From assembly GCA_003117195.1 (NCBI GenBank), contig BDSI01000123.1:277584-341583 (forward strand): 64,000 nt of DNA, written 5' to 3'. The position numbers and the translations under genes were made by a program. Origin of the DNA: Eudorina sp. 2006-703-Eu-15. Lineage: Eukaryota > Chlorophyta > Chlorophyceae > Chlamydomonadales > Volvocaceae. Under the pieces are notes generated by a model, which made no database searches, was not told the origin of the DNA, and saw only the letters and a program-made list of their open reading frames with translations. Of the stretch, positions 1 through 10,956 are shown piece after piece (position 1 is the stretch's first letter; each line of letters starts with the position of its first letter).

Positions 1-165
1 GCGGCGGCGGAGGCGGGCGCGGAGGCGACGCGCGGCATGGCGGCGACGGCGGGCCGAGCGTCGTACGTGCCCGCGGAGGTCCTGGCGGAGGTTGCAGACC
101 CTGGAGCGCGCGCGGCGGCGGTTTGGGTTCGGGCGGTGTCGGAGGCGCTGCGCCGTCAGGACTGA
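1..165 (+). CDS. 3' end of an upstream gene (partial, unidentified)
   Basis: Frame 1 is open from the first base to a TGA at 163-165 and encodes an Ala/Arg/Glu-rich tail of about 54 residues ending VRAVSEALRRQD. Third-position GC is very high, as expected of coding DNA in this genome. A TGTAA poly(A)-type signal at 375-379 would suit a 3' UTR of about 210 bases. No domain can be recognised in so short a tail, and an open frame of this length in GC-rich DNA could be chance. Confidence 0.35.
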   Translation, partial: AAAEAGAEATRGMAATAGRASYVPAEVLAEVADPGARAAAVWVRAVSEALRRQD

Positions 166-1490
166 ACGACTGGTCCGACCCGTGATGGCGCCGTGAGGCG
201 GTGATTCTGCCGGAGGGAGGCCGCTGCTGAGCGCGGGGCCCAGCGCCGGAGTCCGCGGGTGCCGATACGGGTTTGGTGAAGCACGCTGCCATGTCGGTTC
301 AGTCCGGAGCTGGGATGTCGGGGGAAACACGTCGAGGTCGACTGAGACGGAGGCGTGTGACGGAGCAGAGGTTATGTAACAATTGTAATATAGGGGGGAG
401 ACATCATGCGGGCAGGCCGACAGGCAGCAAGGGGAGGACGAGTGAACCGACATGCAGCGGCGGTGGGCGGGGCGGGGACGCGCGGCTTTTCGGTGTGGCG
501 TGGCTGTCGGGGCTCGGTGTGGCCAACTGTTGTGCAACGACCGCACATCAGTTGGCCGACAGGCCCACATCAGGGGAGCGCGGCAAGGGCCTGGATGAAG
601 GCAGTCGCCGTTGGGGCTTTCGCATTGTATCGTCCATCTGTGTTACCGGACGAGCAATGAGGAAGAGGCAGAGCAAAGAGCAAGGAAACCGGGTCCACCT
701 TGTAACGGTTACATTAATTACAAGGAAAGAGGACGCGCACAAGTTGTTGCGCGTTTAGATGAAAGGACATGGGCTGCTGCCTTGTCTTGCGGGATGGGGA
801 GGAAGTGGGTTGGGATTATGAAACCCTGGACCAGCCCATCCCGCTGCGCCGCAGAATGGGATGGGGTGGCGACGACGTTAAGGGCTCCAGGGGCGCGCCT
901 CCCAACCCCTCGGCGCACGAGGGTCAGCACAGTGCCGCGAAGCTGGAAGGTGTGCATCGTCTGTCTCACTGCCAACGGCCCTACCCAAATAAGACCGCGT
1001 GCGTGGTCCTGTTTGTTGATGAACAAATCGGGCCATGATTGTTTCTGCGGTGAAGGGAAAGGTGTGCCCGCCTTTTCATTCCAGCGATACACGTCCCGCA
1101 GGATGCTGCAGGATGTAACCAATGGTTGATATCTGAGGACTTGGTGTGAAGGAGACTCCGACTTTTGATAACACGGTACTTTTAATAGCTGTAGTAGGTG
1201 AGGAGCAGGGAGGCGAGGGGAGGCGCAGGTGGAAGGAGGTGGGCCCCAACCGCTGCCAGCAGTTCTGGCTTGCACGGGATAAGACTTTCTGGCCGCCGTA
1301 AAGTTTACAATTTTTTTCTGACAAGCCCTGACAAGTGCACTTCCTGCAAGGCGTGCACTGCCTCCACCGTCAGGCACTGACAAGAGCACGCGACAGGCAT
1401 GACAAACGTGCCGTGCTGTACCATGTACTTCAGACCCAAATGCATGAAAGGTACAATAATTCACGCAAAATCCAGATTACAAATTGCAGG
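166..1490. other. Intergenic stretch, no gene supported
   Basis: Overlapping open frames occur on both strands but none has domain content, splice structure or consistent codon use. The only recognisable items are a TGTAA signal near 375 and a SINE tail at 690-717. Confidence 0.5.
690..717 (+). mobile_element. SINE 3' tail remnant
   Basis: The sequence GGGTCCACCTTGTAACGG followed by TTACATTA matches the 3' ends of the SINE copies at 13415-13716 and 15630-15928. Only the tail is clear; upstream bases do not align with the SINE body by eye. Confidence 0.5.
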
Positions 1491-1758
1491 TACACGAAAC
1501 AGTGCTATTTAGGCTTGGGGCGCCGGATGCGCACGGGACCGCTCTGAGCGAAGGTGCCGGGTAGCCATAGACTTAGTGGAAGACGACCGTTAATTGGGTT
1601 TATAATACGGGCATTACCTAACGGAATTTCATAACGAAAAGGATATAAATTATGCGTTGCGAGCAGTTCCTTAAATCCCTTATACCGAGCCGTTGCTGTC
1701 CTCCCGTGTGATAGGGTGAGTGATATGTAGTTTCGACAGCTCGACATGTCGCAAACAT

Positions 1759-1766
1759 TATAAAAG
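1759..1766 (+). promoter_or_regulatory. Candidate TATA box of chitinase-like gene 1
   Basis: TATAAAAG lies about 143 bases before the ATG at 1909. The homologous position upstream of gene 2 has lost it, so the two copies may differ in expression. Confidence 0.35.
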
Positions 1767-1908
1767 ATCAAAATATCGTACTTCGGTGCCGCGCACAATG
1801 TGCACTTGTGCACTCCGGAAATAGCATTTGTATATCGGAACTTCCCTGCGCCCTGCACCGCTCCCTGCAGCCACACACAAGCGCTTCTCGTGGGAATATT
1901 TGGCTGCC

Positions 1909-4342
1909 ATGATGCGGTTTGGCGCCCGAGGTCTGGTGGTCCTGGCCGTCGTCGTCTGCGCCCTATCGCGCCATGTCGGGGCCTCCCATGGTCGCTCCTT
2001 GAAGGCCGCCTGTGACACATTCTGCAGCGGCCGCGACGGCGGCCTGTATGCCAATCCGTGCGACTCCACTTGCACAAAATTCATCCAGTGCGCGAACGGC
2101 GTGACGAACATTCAGTCATGCCCCGACTCGTTGCGCTTCAACCCGGAACTCCAAGTCTGCGACTGGCCCCAGAATGTCCGTTGCGGCGCCACCTTCAACC
2201 CTCCACCCCCGGCCAAGAAGTCTAAGCCGCCCCCCCCGCCCAAAAAGTCCAAGTCGCCGCCGCCCTCCCCGCCAACTGGGAAGCCCCCGACGCCCAGCGG
2301 TGAGTGAGCACCATCCAGTGCGCCATCCAGTGGCCCACCCTAGGGTCCAGGGGAGGGCCGCGGGGCGGGGCGGGATATGGTGTGGTGATCCGGAGGGCGG
2401 GGCGCATACCCGCCCGTGCACAGCCCGTTCCCTTGAAGTCCTTTTTGAGGGTCGGCCGGCGCTGTCAGGGACATCTCAAGAGCTCGTCAGCTGGTACCCA
2501 TGCCCGGGTGCACATTGCCCGGGCCGAAAACACGCTGACGCCCGGCATGCATGCCACATTGCGCCCGTGCCTGCTCTGCATGTCCGGCTGCTGCTGCTGC
2601 TGCTGCTGCTGCTGTGTCAGGTGCCTTCGCTTTCAGCCCCTACAAGGACGTCACCATCAACATGGACTGGAACACCAACGTCATCAGCACCTCCATCACC
2701 GGCAGCCGTACGGCAGTCACCAAGGTGATGCCCAGCAAGAACAAGGTGCTGACCTGGGCCTTCGCCACCGGCGAGTGCGGCAGCGAGAACTGGGCTGGCG
2801 TTACTCCCAGCGCACTCGTCTCGGCCAACGTCAATGCCTTCGTGTCTACCGGGAAACAGTACATCATTTCCACGGGCGGCGCCGCCGGCAAATTCACCTG
2901 CGGCAGCGACTCCGGCTTCAGCACGTTTCTAAAGCGGTACGACTCGGCGGCCTTCATTGGTGTTGACTTCGACATCGAGACTGGCCAGTCGCAGTCCGAG
3001 ATTGAGGCCCTGGTGGCGCGTGTGCGCACCGCCCGTTCGGGTGCCTTCAACAAGCTGCGCTACAGTTTTACGGTGGCGACTCTGGGCAGCAGCAGCGGCA
3101 ACCAGCTCAACCCTACGGGCACCGCGGTCCTGAACGCCATCAAGGCCTCGAAGGTAGGTTGACCCGTGCATGCAAGCGCCTCGAACCACAAGGCGACACC
3201 GGGACAATGCGGTACGCACCGCGAATCGTGCCCGTGCAACATAATTAGTTGGATTCGCTCGCGAGGGCACGAGGGGTTGTGTTCTCCGGGAAGTCCGATA
3301 CGAGACTGGTGTAACCTTAACATTTTTGACGCAATTCTTGATGGGCAAGTAATTTTGATGGGCAATTACTTTGGAAAATCATGTTTATTTCCCGCGGCCC
3401 TGATATTATCTGCGAAAACCAATACATTAAATGGCAACCTGTTTCAAAGTGCCGGAGTCCAACCTGCCTGACACCGTACGTATACTCAAAGCTTCAGGCG
3501 CAGGGAAGGTTCGTTCCTGCAGCCCACACCTTATGTGCATCGAATACACGCTTATGCCGTGTCCCTGCCGCCTGCCCATGTTTGTCCTCGACGCCACGAT
3601 GTAGCAAACCGGCTGAGCTGTGTGATTCTTGGCAACATTGTTACCTATTGTAGTTGCTGTGGTAGGAAAGGCCCCGCCGCTACATTTCCCGCATGGATAT
3701 TTCCCGGCCTGCCTAAATTGGGTATTACGTGCCTGGCACCTGATAATTAGGGCCACATAATCTGCCCTGCCACAATGTTTTTGGCTGCTGGCGACATGCC
3801 GGAAACCTGCGGAATCCTATTGCTCGCTCACGAAGATTGCAATGAAATCCAACACTGCTGCCATATTACGATCTGTGCAATACACTCAAATATTCTCCTC
3901 GATGCCCGTCTGCTGCGGTCTGGCATGTCTGCCTCGCAACCCCGGCCTCGCCCAGATGAGCTGGGCCAACCTGTACATCAACCTCATGGTCATGGACTAC
4001 GGCGGCGCCTGCACCGTGTTCAAGGCCGGTACCTGCGACATGGGCCAGTCCGCCATCAACGCCGCCATCGCGCTCAACAGCTTCTGGGGGGTGCCGTACT
4101 CGAGCATCGAGCTGACCCCCATGATCGGCGGCAACGACAGCCCGGGCCAGACCTTCACGCTGGCGGATGTGGACACGGTGTCGGCGTTTGTACGGCAGAA
4201 GGGGCTGGGCGGGGTTCACTATTGGTCGCTGGACCGCGACGTCGACTGCCCGCCAGGCGCCGCCAGTGCCACGTGCAACTCGTACGGCAAGGCGGGCGTC
4301 CTGGGCTTCACCAACCGATTCACTTCTTCTCTAGGGCTGTAG
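1909..4342 (+). CDS. Secreted CBM14-GH18 chitinase-like protein, gene 1
   Basis: Three exons, 1909-2299, 2621-3153 and 3956-4342, join with phases 1 and 0 to give 436 residues. A signal peptide (MMRFGARGLVVLAVVVCAL) comes first. Next is a CBM14/peritrophin-A chitin-binding domain with eight Cys, from CDTFC to NVRC (about residues 36-93), then a Pro/Lys linker rich in PPP. A GH18 domain follows (about 131-436), of the bacterial/archaeal ChiA-like type. It keeps the SxGG motif (STGG near 214), DFDIE with the acid Glu near 250, MVMDYGG and WSLDRD. The first Asp of DxxDxDxE is Ile (FIGVDFDIE). The product should be exported and bind and cleave chitin-like beta-1,4-GlcNAc polymers in the matrix. 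The start was chosen because it begins the signal peptide and lies in the block conserved with gene 2. Substrate and activity are inferred. Confidence 0.85.
2587..2620 (+). repeat. CTG tract abutting the 3' splice site of intron 1
   Basis: About nine CTG triplets run straight into gtgtcag, the acceptor of exon 2. Gene 2 has the same arrangement at 7049-7085 with a different triplet count. Confidence 0.8.
3340..3870 (+). mobile_element. Degraded hAT-type element in intron 2 of gene 1
   Basis: Scattered stretches match the 507-bp element at 15096-15602 in the same order. They include caggcgcaggga, atgccgtgtccc, cctggcacct, atctgccctgcca, tttttggct.ctggcgaca, ccggaaacctgcggaat and a closing caacactg. 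It is far more diverged than the other copies, so it is old. Confidence 0.6.
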
Positions 4343-6360
4343 GGGAAGCAGGGGAGGGCAATGTAGTGATGTATCGTTCTTCACATGATCAGGTCGTCCC
4401 ATGCATAGCCGGGGGCCCTTCCCTACTGTGCGCAGCGTGCACAGTGCACAGTGCACGCTGCGCACATCCTGGCGCCAGCGCTGCAAGGCTGTGATCGGGG
4501 CCGGACGTCCACGTGACCCTGTGTCGGCTGGAGCGAGCGAGCAAGCTTATGGTGGTACGGAGTGGAGACGAACTATTCATCCGCCTTCGCTTCAGCGCGT
4601 GCGGGTGTCGGGATCAAGCCGATCAACGTTATTTATGACGTGGGTCGTTGTGCTCCGTGGCTGGCGACTACGGCCGGACCTGAGGCGTCCGCGCCGTGTA
4701 CAGTCATCCATACATGAAGCATGCCGGATACCGCACGTGGTGTATATAACGCTTCCTTGGCATACACGCGGAGCGTTGGGCAAACGTTGTTGCTTCTGGC
4801 GAAGGCGGAGGTGGGGTGAAGCAGCCGGCAGAGTGCTGCGTTTGCAGCATGTGGAGCATACATGTGGGTTCAAATGCGAGGAATGGACGGATGGATGGAT
4901 GGATGGGCTTGAAGGAACGCGGCAGCAGCTGTATAACGTGCTGCGGCGCAACTCGTAGCTAGCCACAGCGCACCCATAGCCGTAACGCGAATTGCAGGCG
5001 GCAACTGATCATGGAGTGCTGCGTACATATGGCTGTCAAGTGATAAATAATCTAACTGCTTGTTGACAAGCGGAAGCGCGTCGTGTCGTGTTGAGATACC
5101 GTAGGTGCCATCATTGCACATACAATGCCGCGGGGAGCGTGGCTACGTGCATTGTGCGCCTTGCGCCCCGCCCATCCGCAAGTACATTCGTTTTGTCTGG
5201 TGGATCGGCGAATGGCGGTTTGCCACGTCCGTTGTGGATTTTAAGCCTGCCAGTGATGAAGGCATGTTGGTATGGCATGATGGTATACATGTGGTACATT
5301 CTGACCAGGACAACGTCCGATCGTGTCCGTACATGTTCGTACACATTCGTACAATTGACCCTCACCCGAGCCGCTGCTTGGTTGGTCTGAGGAGCGGCTT
5401 TGCGTCAAACCATCAAATCTGTGCCTTGTTCGTTTTCGTACAGCTAAATATGCTTGTGGATGTTGTAACATAAGATAACGCGTCCGGATTACTGTAGTGC
5501 TGTGCCGTGCACAACTTGTTTTGCCGCCCCTTGCTGCTGCCGTCTGCTGCCACGGTCTGACTCGTACACCTGACGATAACAACACAGCTGCCAAGGACCT
5601 TCATCAAATCACAACCAACACGGTCAGCCTGGTTGTTGCAAGAGGTGATAGAAGCAGACTTCAGGAAGGGCATGTAGCTGCGTTAATGCCAGTGGTCGCA
5701 GTGACCGCGGAGGCTTACCGGAATAGAAATTAAATTTTGATCATGGCGCCTTCCAGGTGCTGCAACGTCGGAAAATGAAAATGAAGCTGCAACGTCGGAA
5801 AATGAAGCTTTTTTAAATGTCTGTCATCCTTCCAGCATGACAAATCGTGACAAATGTACAGTAATCTACCCGCCAAGATGACTAAATGCACGAAACGGTT
5901 CCACATTTACGTAATATACGAGTTATATATTGCACTTACACGTAGCAGTGCTGGTTGGGCTCGGGGCGTGCACATGGCCTTTCGCAGCGAGTAGCCGCTG
6001 TAAACTAAGTGGAAGCTCACGGCACAATGAGACTTGTAACATGGATATTACAAGAAAATAAATATATATTTGCAGTGTATGAAAATGGTAAAGATACTGC
6101 GCGCCTTGAAGTCCCCAATAACGAACGGTCCTGTTCTCGCGCGGTCGACACTGGGTTGACAGACGTGTCCGACAGCTTGACGTGTCGCAAATCAGCACAA
6201 AGCTGTTGTAGAATCGCAAAATTTGACGCTGCGCACAACATGTTTATCACTTGCTCATTCCTAACTTCTCGTGTATTGGCATTGCCCTGAGCCCTAACCT
6301 GCCCTACCCCGCTCCCTGCCACGCACAAACGCTTCTCGTGCGAGGGAATATTTGGCGGCC

Positions 6361-7046
6361 ATGATGCGGATTGGCGCCCGAGGCCTGATGGCCCTGGCGG
6401 TCGTCGTCTGCGCCCTCTCGCGCTATGTCGGGGCCTCTCGAGGTCGCTCTTTGAAGGCCGCCTGTGACACGTTCTGCTGCGGTCGCGCCGCCGGCCTGTA
6501 TGCAAATCCGTGCGACTCCACTTGCACAACCTTCATGAACTGCGCGAACGGCGTGACGAACATTCAGTCATGCCCCGACTCGCTGCGCTTCAACCCCACA
6601 ACAAAAAACTGCGACTGGGCAGCGAATGTTCCTTGCGGCTGCGGCTCCGACCCCAGCCCTCCACCCCCGGCCAAGACGTCTATGCCACCGCCCCCGGCCC
6701 AAAAGCCCAAGTCGCCGCCGCCCTCCCCGCCGCCTGGCAGGCAGCCTCCCACGCCCAGCGGTGAGTGAGCGTTATCCATTGCGCCATCCAGGTCCGGGCC
6801 GGAGGGGCCAGTGGGTGGCTGCAGGGCGCGTTTGTTGGTTGACCCGGAGGGCCGAGGGGCCGGGCGCATACGGTGGCCGTCATCGTAAAAGCCGTCATTT
6901 TGAGGCTCGTAGCGCTGTTGGATCTGTAAAACAGCTCGACAGCTGGTGCCCGTGCCCGGGTGCACGTTGCCCGGGCCAAAAACACGCTGACGCCCAGCAT
7001 GCATGCCACATTGCGCCCGTGCCTACCCTCCTATGACCTGCATGTC

Positions 7047-7080
<34 letters not shown>

Positions 7081-8425
7081 GTCAGGTGCCTTCGCCTTCA
7101 GCCCCTACAAGGACGTCACCATCAACATGGACTGGAACACCAACGTCATCAGCACCTCCATCACCGGCAGTCGTACGGCAGTCAACAAGGTGATGCCCAG
7201 CAAGAACAAGGTGCTGACCTGGGCCTTCGCAACCGGCACTTGCGGCAGCGAGAACTGGGGCGGGGTGGCCCCAGCTGCCCTCGTCTCGGCCAACGTCAAT
7301 GCTTTCCTGGCCGCCGGCAAGCAGTACATCATTTCCACGGGCGGCGCCGCCGGTGTCTTCCGCTGCCCGACCGACTCCGGCTTCAGCACATTCCTGCAGC
7401 GGTACGACTCGGCGGGTTTCATCGGTGTTGACTTTGACATCGAGGGTGGCCAGTCGCAGTCCGACATTGAGGCGCTGGTGGCGCGTGTGCGCACCGCCCG
7501 TTCGGGTGCCTTCAGCAAGCTGCGCTACAGCTTCACGCTGGCGACTCTGGGCGGCAGCAGCGGCAACCAGCTCAACCAGCTGGGCACCTGGGCCCTCAAC
7601 GCAATCAAGGCATCGGGGGTAGGCTGACGAGTGGTGTCTGGTGTTCATCGTCTCCCCGGAAGCCCGAATGCAACAAGTGTGTGTGGTTAATATCATTAAT
7701 GAACCTCTCGGTTGTGTCAAGTCCCCTGGAGTCTGCAACAGGACTGCCGTACTTCTGCAATTATTACATTGATGTACCCGTTCAGTGGAGGGCGGAACAT
7801 TTAGAGAGCAATGTACCCTCATTGACCCGCCAAAGATCTGCCCCTTGCATAAGCATTTAGGGTTCATCGGTGACAGGCCGGTGGAAACCTGCTGGGTCTG
7901 CAACACTGCTGCCATAGTTTCTGTGCAATTTCATCAGTTGATGCCGTACTCAGATCTCTGCATTGCAATAATTATACATGCACTCCTCGGTACCCGTTTG
8001 CAGCTCTCTGAAACATGACCCCCAAACTCCTCGCCCAGATGAGCTGGTCCAACCTGTACATCAACCTCATGGTCATGGACTACGGCGGCGCCTGCACCGT
8101 GTTCAAGGACGGCACCTGCGACATGGGCCAGTCCGCCATCAACGCCGCCATCGCGCTCAACAGCTTCTGGGGGGTGCCGTACTCGAGCATCGAGCTGACC
8201 CCCATGATCGGCGGCAACGACAGCCCGGGCCAGACCTTCACTCTGGCGGATGTGGACACGGTGTCGGCGTTTGTACGGCAGAAGGGGCTGGGCGGGGTTC
8301 ACCATTGGTCGCTGGACCGCGACGTCGACTGCCCGCCAGGCGCCGCCAGCCCCACGTGCAACTCGTACGGCAAGGCGGGCGTCCTGGGCTTCACCAACCG
8401 ATTCATATCTTCGTTGGCGCTGTAA
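6361..8425 (+). CDS. Secreted CBM14-GH18 chitinase-like protein, gene 2
   Basis: Exons 6361-6760, 7086-7618 and 8039-8425 join with phases 1 and 0, the same structure as gene 1, to give 439 residues. It has a signal peptide (MMRIGARGLMALAVVVCAL), one eight-Cys CBM14 domain, and a linker of PPPPA and PPSPPP type ending PTPSG. The GH18 domain contains STGG, FIGVDFDIEGGQ, MVMDYGG and WSLDRD. Exon 2 is exactly the length of its gene 1 counterpart and exon 3 is nearly identical, which implies recent duplication or gene conversion. The role is as for gene 1: an exported chitin-binding glycoside hydrolase of the matrix. Intron 2 keeps traces of the same old hAT insertion (about 7845-7915). Confidence 0.85.
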
Positions 8426-8462
8426 GAGAGGAACTTTTCAAAGCGGGCACTCTTCAGTTCGG

Positions 8463-8499
8463 TTCACTAACCGATTCATATCTTCGTTGGGTCTGTAGG
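8463..8499 (+). pseudogene. Duplicated tail of exon 3 of gene 2
   Basis: Just after the gene 2 stop, a second copy of the final exon end reappears (ttcactaaccgattcatatc, then a stop TAG). It resembles the last 37 bases of the gene and then joins the shared 3' flank. It is a small slipped or unequal-exchange scar, not a gene. Confidence 0.65.
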
Positions 8500-8782
8500 G
8501 GAAGCTGGGGACGGCAGCGCGGTGATGCATCGTTCTTCACGTGATCATGTCGCCCCATGCACAGCCCGGGGCCGTCCCTACATACTGTGCACGTTGCGCA
8601 CATCCTGGCTTTAGTGCTGCCAAGCTGTGATCCTGGCGTCAGTGCTGCTCAACTGTGGGGCCGGACGTCCACGTGACCCTGTGTCGTCGGCTGGAGCGAG
8701 CGAGCAAGCTCAACTCGGAGTGGAGTCGGTTCGTCCGCCTCCAGCCCCCGTACTTCGCGACCAACAACAAGACTGCTTCATG

Positions 8783-8812
8783 AATGAATGAATGAACGTT
8801 ACAGCGGACCCC
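8783..8812 (-). mobile_element. Extremely short LINE tail with target duplication
   Basis: Thirty bases, three and a bit gaat repeats followed by cgttacagcggacccc, are the reverse complement of the 3' terminus of the LINE at 30406-32598. They are flanked by perfect 14-base direct repeats AAGACTGCTTCATG at 8769-8782 and 8813-8826. This is a reverse-transcription-primed insertion that stopped almost at once. Confidence 0.8.
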
Positions 8813-9290
8813 AAGACTGCTTCATGTGTTCCGGTCCTTCCTGCCACGGTCCGACGTGTGGCCGCACTATCTCTTAGCTACCGATGTGCACACATATACA
8901 CGGCAGCGGACGGTTGTTTCGGTTCGGAGTCGTAAACCAACTTCAAGCAATCTGGGGATAGGAGTTCGTTGAAAGGTCGGGCTGGAGAGCGGAGAGCTTT
9001 GGACACCCTGCCGCAAGGCGTTCAGAGCTCCGCAAATGCGGAGACGTCCGGATGGACCAGGTGCTCTGGTCTGGAGTGTCGCGTTTGCAGCACGTGGAAG
9101 ACATGTGCATCGGTAGGAAATGCGTGGATGCTGGATGGCGTTAAGGAACCCGGCAGCAGCTGTGGAACGTGCTGCAGCGCAGTCGGAGCTGCAGCGCAAG
9201 CTAGCTGCAGGCGACAACAGACGAACCGAGTGCTGAATGTGTACGGCTGACAAGTGATACATTTCGACTGCTTGTTGTAAACTAAAGTGT

Positions 9291-10905
9291 GTCATGTTCG
9301 GATGCCCTGCTCATGTCGCATGCACACAGCTGGATGCTTGGCTGCGCCCTGCTGCGCACGTCGTGCGCGTCTCGCCCAGCCGCTCTACACTTGCACACAT
9401 TCCGATTTTTTCACCGATTTCCACGATACTCGCCGCGCTCTGTCGTTCATAACTTGCGGACCCGTCCGTGACTTGAAGCATGGGGATGATCGGGTTCGTT
9501 TTTGGATGCGTTTGTTCGTTTGGCTGGTGGACGAAGGCTTGGCCTCTTCCGTTCCGTCGTCCGGCCGGACGAACGGGCCCTCGGCCGAACGGTCCTTCGG
9601 GTCGCCCGAATCCGGACGTGGAAGATGCGAACCCTGGACCCAACTCCAATCATGGTGTTACATCAGCAATGGTGCGGCGAAACTCTGCAGCAGCCTACAA
9701 GACGGCGCGGTGGATGGGGTGGTGCCCATCGGGCGGGTTGGTTGCACGGTTGCCCAACCCAACCCGGACAATCCGGACAAATTTTTGGTAACTTAGGTCT
9801 CTATACTCAATACATTTTAAACTGTGAATGTTTGTTTGAAGGTGGCCCATGGAAGGACTCTGGCAGCCGTAAAGCGGGGCAGGCTATCCGGCGCTGTGGA
9901 AACAAATGAATACTGGGGACATTTATATAATGATATATTTAATGGGTTTTTATCCGTTTGTCACAGGAGGTCACACAAGCGCGGGGGTTCGGAGCTCATT
10001 TGGCTGCTCGACCGGCCCTTACCGGCGGCGCTGTCGCGCAGCCAGCTTCTACCCAGTCACACCAGTTTGCAAAGTGAAAGGGTGCATATGATAATGCTTC
10101 ATTGACGAACCTGTTACTGGGAGACTGGGAACAAGATTGAGGTCCGCGGCGTAGGGCCGCGTCACGAGGCGTCGCAGGTGGCGCATTATCGCACGTGATT
10201 GTTAATCACTTTGACTTAATTCAAAGATTGTTTTACAGAAATATCTTTACATACACGAAGATGGATTACCTTTATTATGACGCTATACGCAAACAATCGA
10301 CCGGTGTGCCTGGCAGTGACCTACGTTTGAGGTAGCCATGGATTAAGGGGCGTATTTAATCAGATTTACGTTTATGTGTGGGCTTGGAGAAGTAAGGGAG
10401 AAGTGCTGACTCGGGTTTTGATTAAACCGCAACATCAACACTACGAACACTCCATATTTTTGTAAATGTATAAAGGTTTTAAAAACACAGATCATGATGC
10501 AGTTGAGCACTTGATAACAGTCCCTAACCGTTGGATGACTCACGCACGACAACCTACAAAACTGCGGCCGCATTGGGGACATTTGACAAAATTAACGACA
10601 AGAATAAGCTACATGACAAAGACTGAAGGTAGCGATGTTACGCCCCTAAAAGTGTAACTTTGAAGGTGTGCGGTAGGCAGCGGCAGGCAGCGGTAAGGTG
10701 GAATAAGCGAAGATGCAGGCTCACCGAAACTTTCCCGGTAAATTTGAACAGTTTATAAAAGTCGTTCCTACTTAATGCCACATCGTGACCGGTTCCAGAT
10801 GTATACTATAGATATGGCAGACGCGTAACAAATATATGACCAACAGAGTTCTATGCAAAGCTTAATCCGTGATACTGTGCACTTGTATTAAACTGAAGGT
10901 GTATC
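9291..10905. other. Intergenic stretch between genes 2 and 3
   Basis: Composition shifts from GC-rich to AT-richer after about 10100. Open frames are short and without recognisable domains. No RNA gene is seen. Confidence 0.5.
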
Positions 10906-10915
10906 TATAAAAAAG
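10906..10915 (+). promoter_or_regulatory. TATA box of chitinase-like gene 3
   Basis: TATAAAAAAG lies 42-51 bases before the ATG at 10957, implying a very short 5' leader. Confidence 0.55.
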
Positions 10916-10956
10916 AGTGAAGCTATTTATCGTCTGCCTGTTGCACAGTGTCAGAC

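Larger units (their letters stand above)
1490..5080 (+). repeat. Tandem duplication unit, copy 1
   Basis: This block matches about 5930-9290 beyond the genes themselves. Upstream, both copies share the stretch reading acacg..gcagtgct and a conserved run just before the ATG (cgcttctcgtg then ggaatatttggc). Downstream both share GGACGTCCACGTGACCC with a following gagcgagcgagcaagct, and later a gcagcagctgt run. One chitinase gene lies in each copy, so the cluster grew by unequal duplication of about 3.5-4.4 kb. Borders are approximate. Confidence 0.7.
5930..9290 (+). repeat. Tandem duplication unit, copy 2
   Basis: This is the partner of 1490-5080 and contains chitinase-like gene 2. Homology covers upstream flank, gene and about 800 bases of downstream flank, with indels. 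The 30-base LINE tail at 8783-8812 is private to this copy. Confidence 0.7.

Noticed and set aside
4592..4966. Antisense and downstream frames after gene 1 (and 8867-9295 after gene 2)
   Set aside because: The region is homologous between the duplicates but the frames differ in length and are broken by indels, so it is flank or 3' UTR, not coding.
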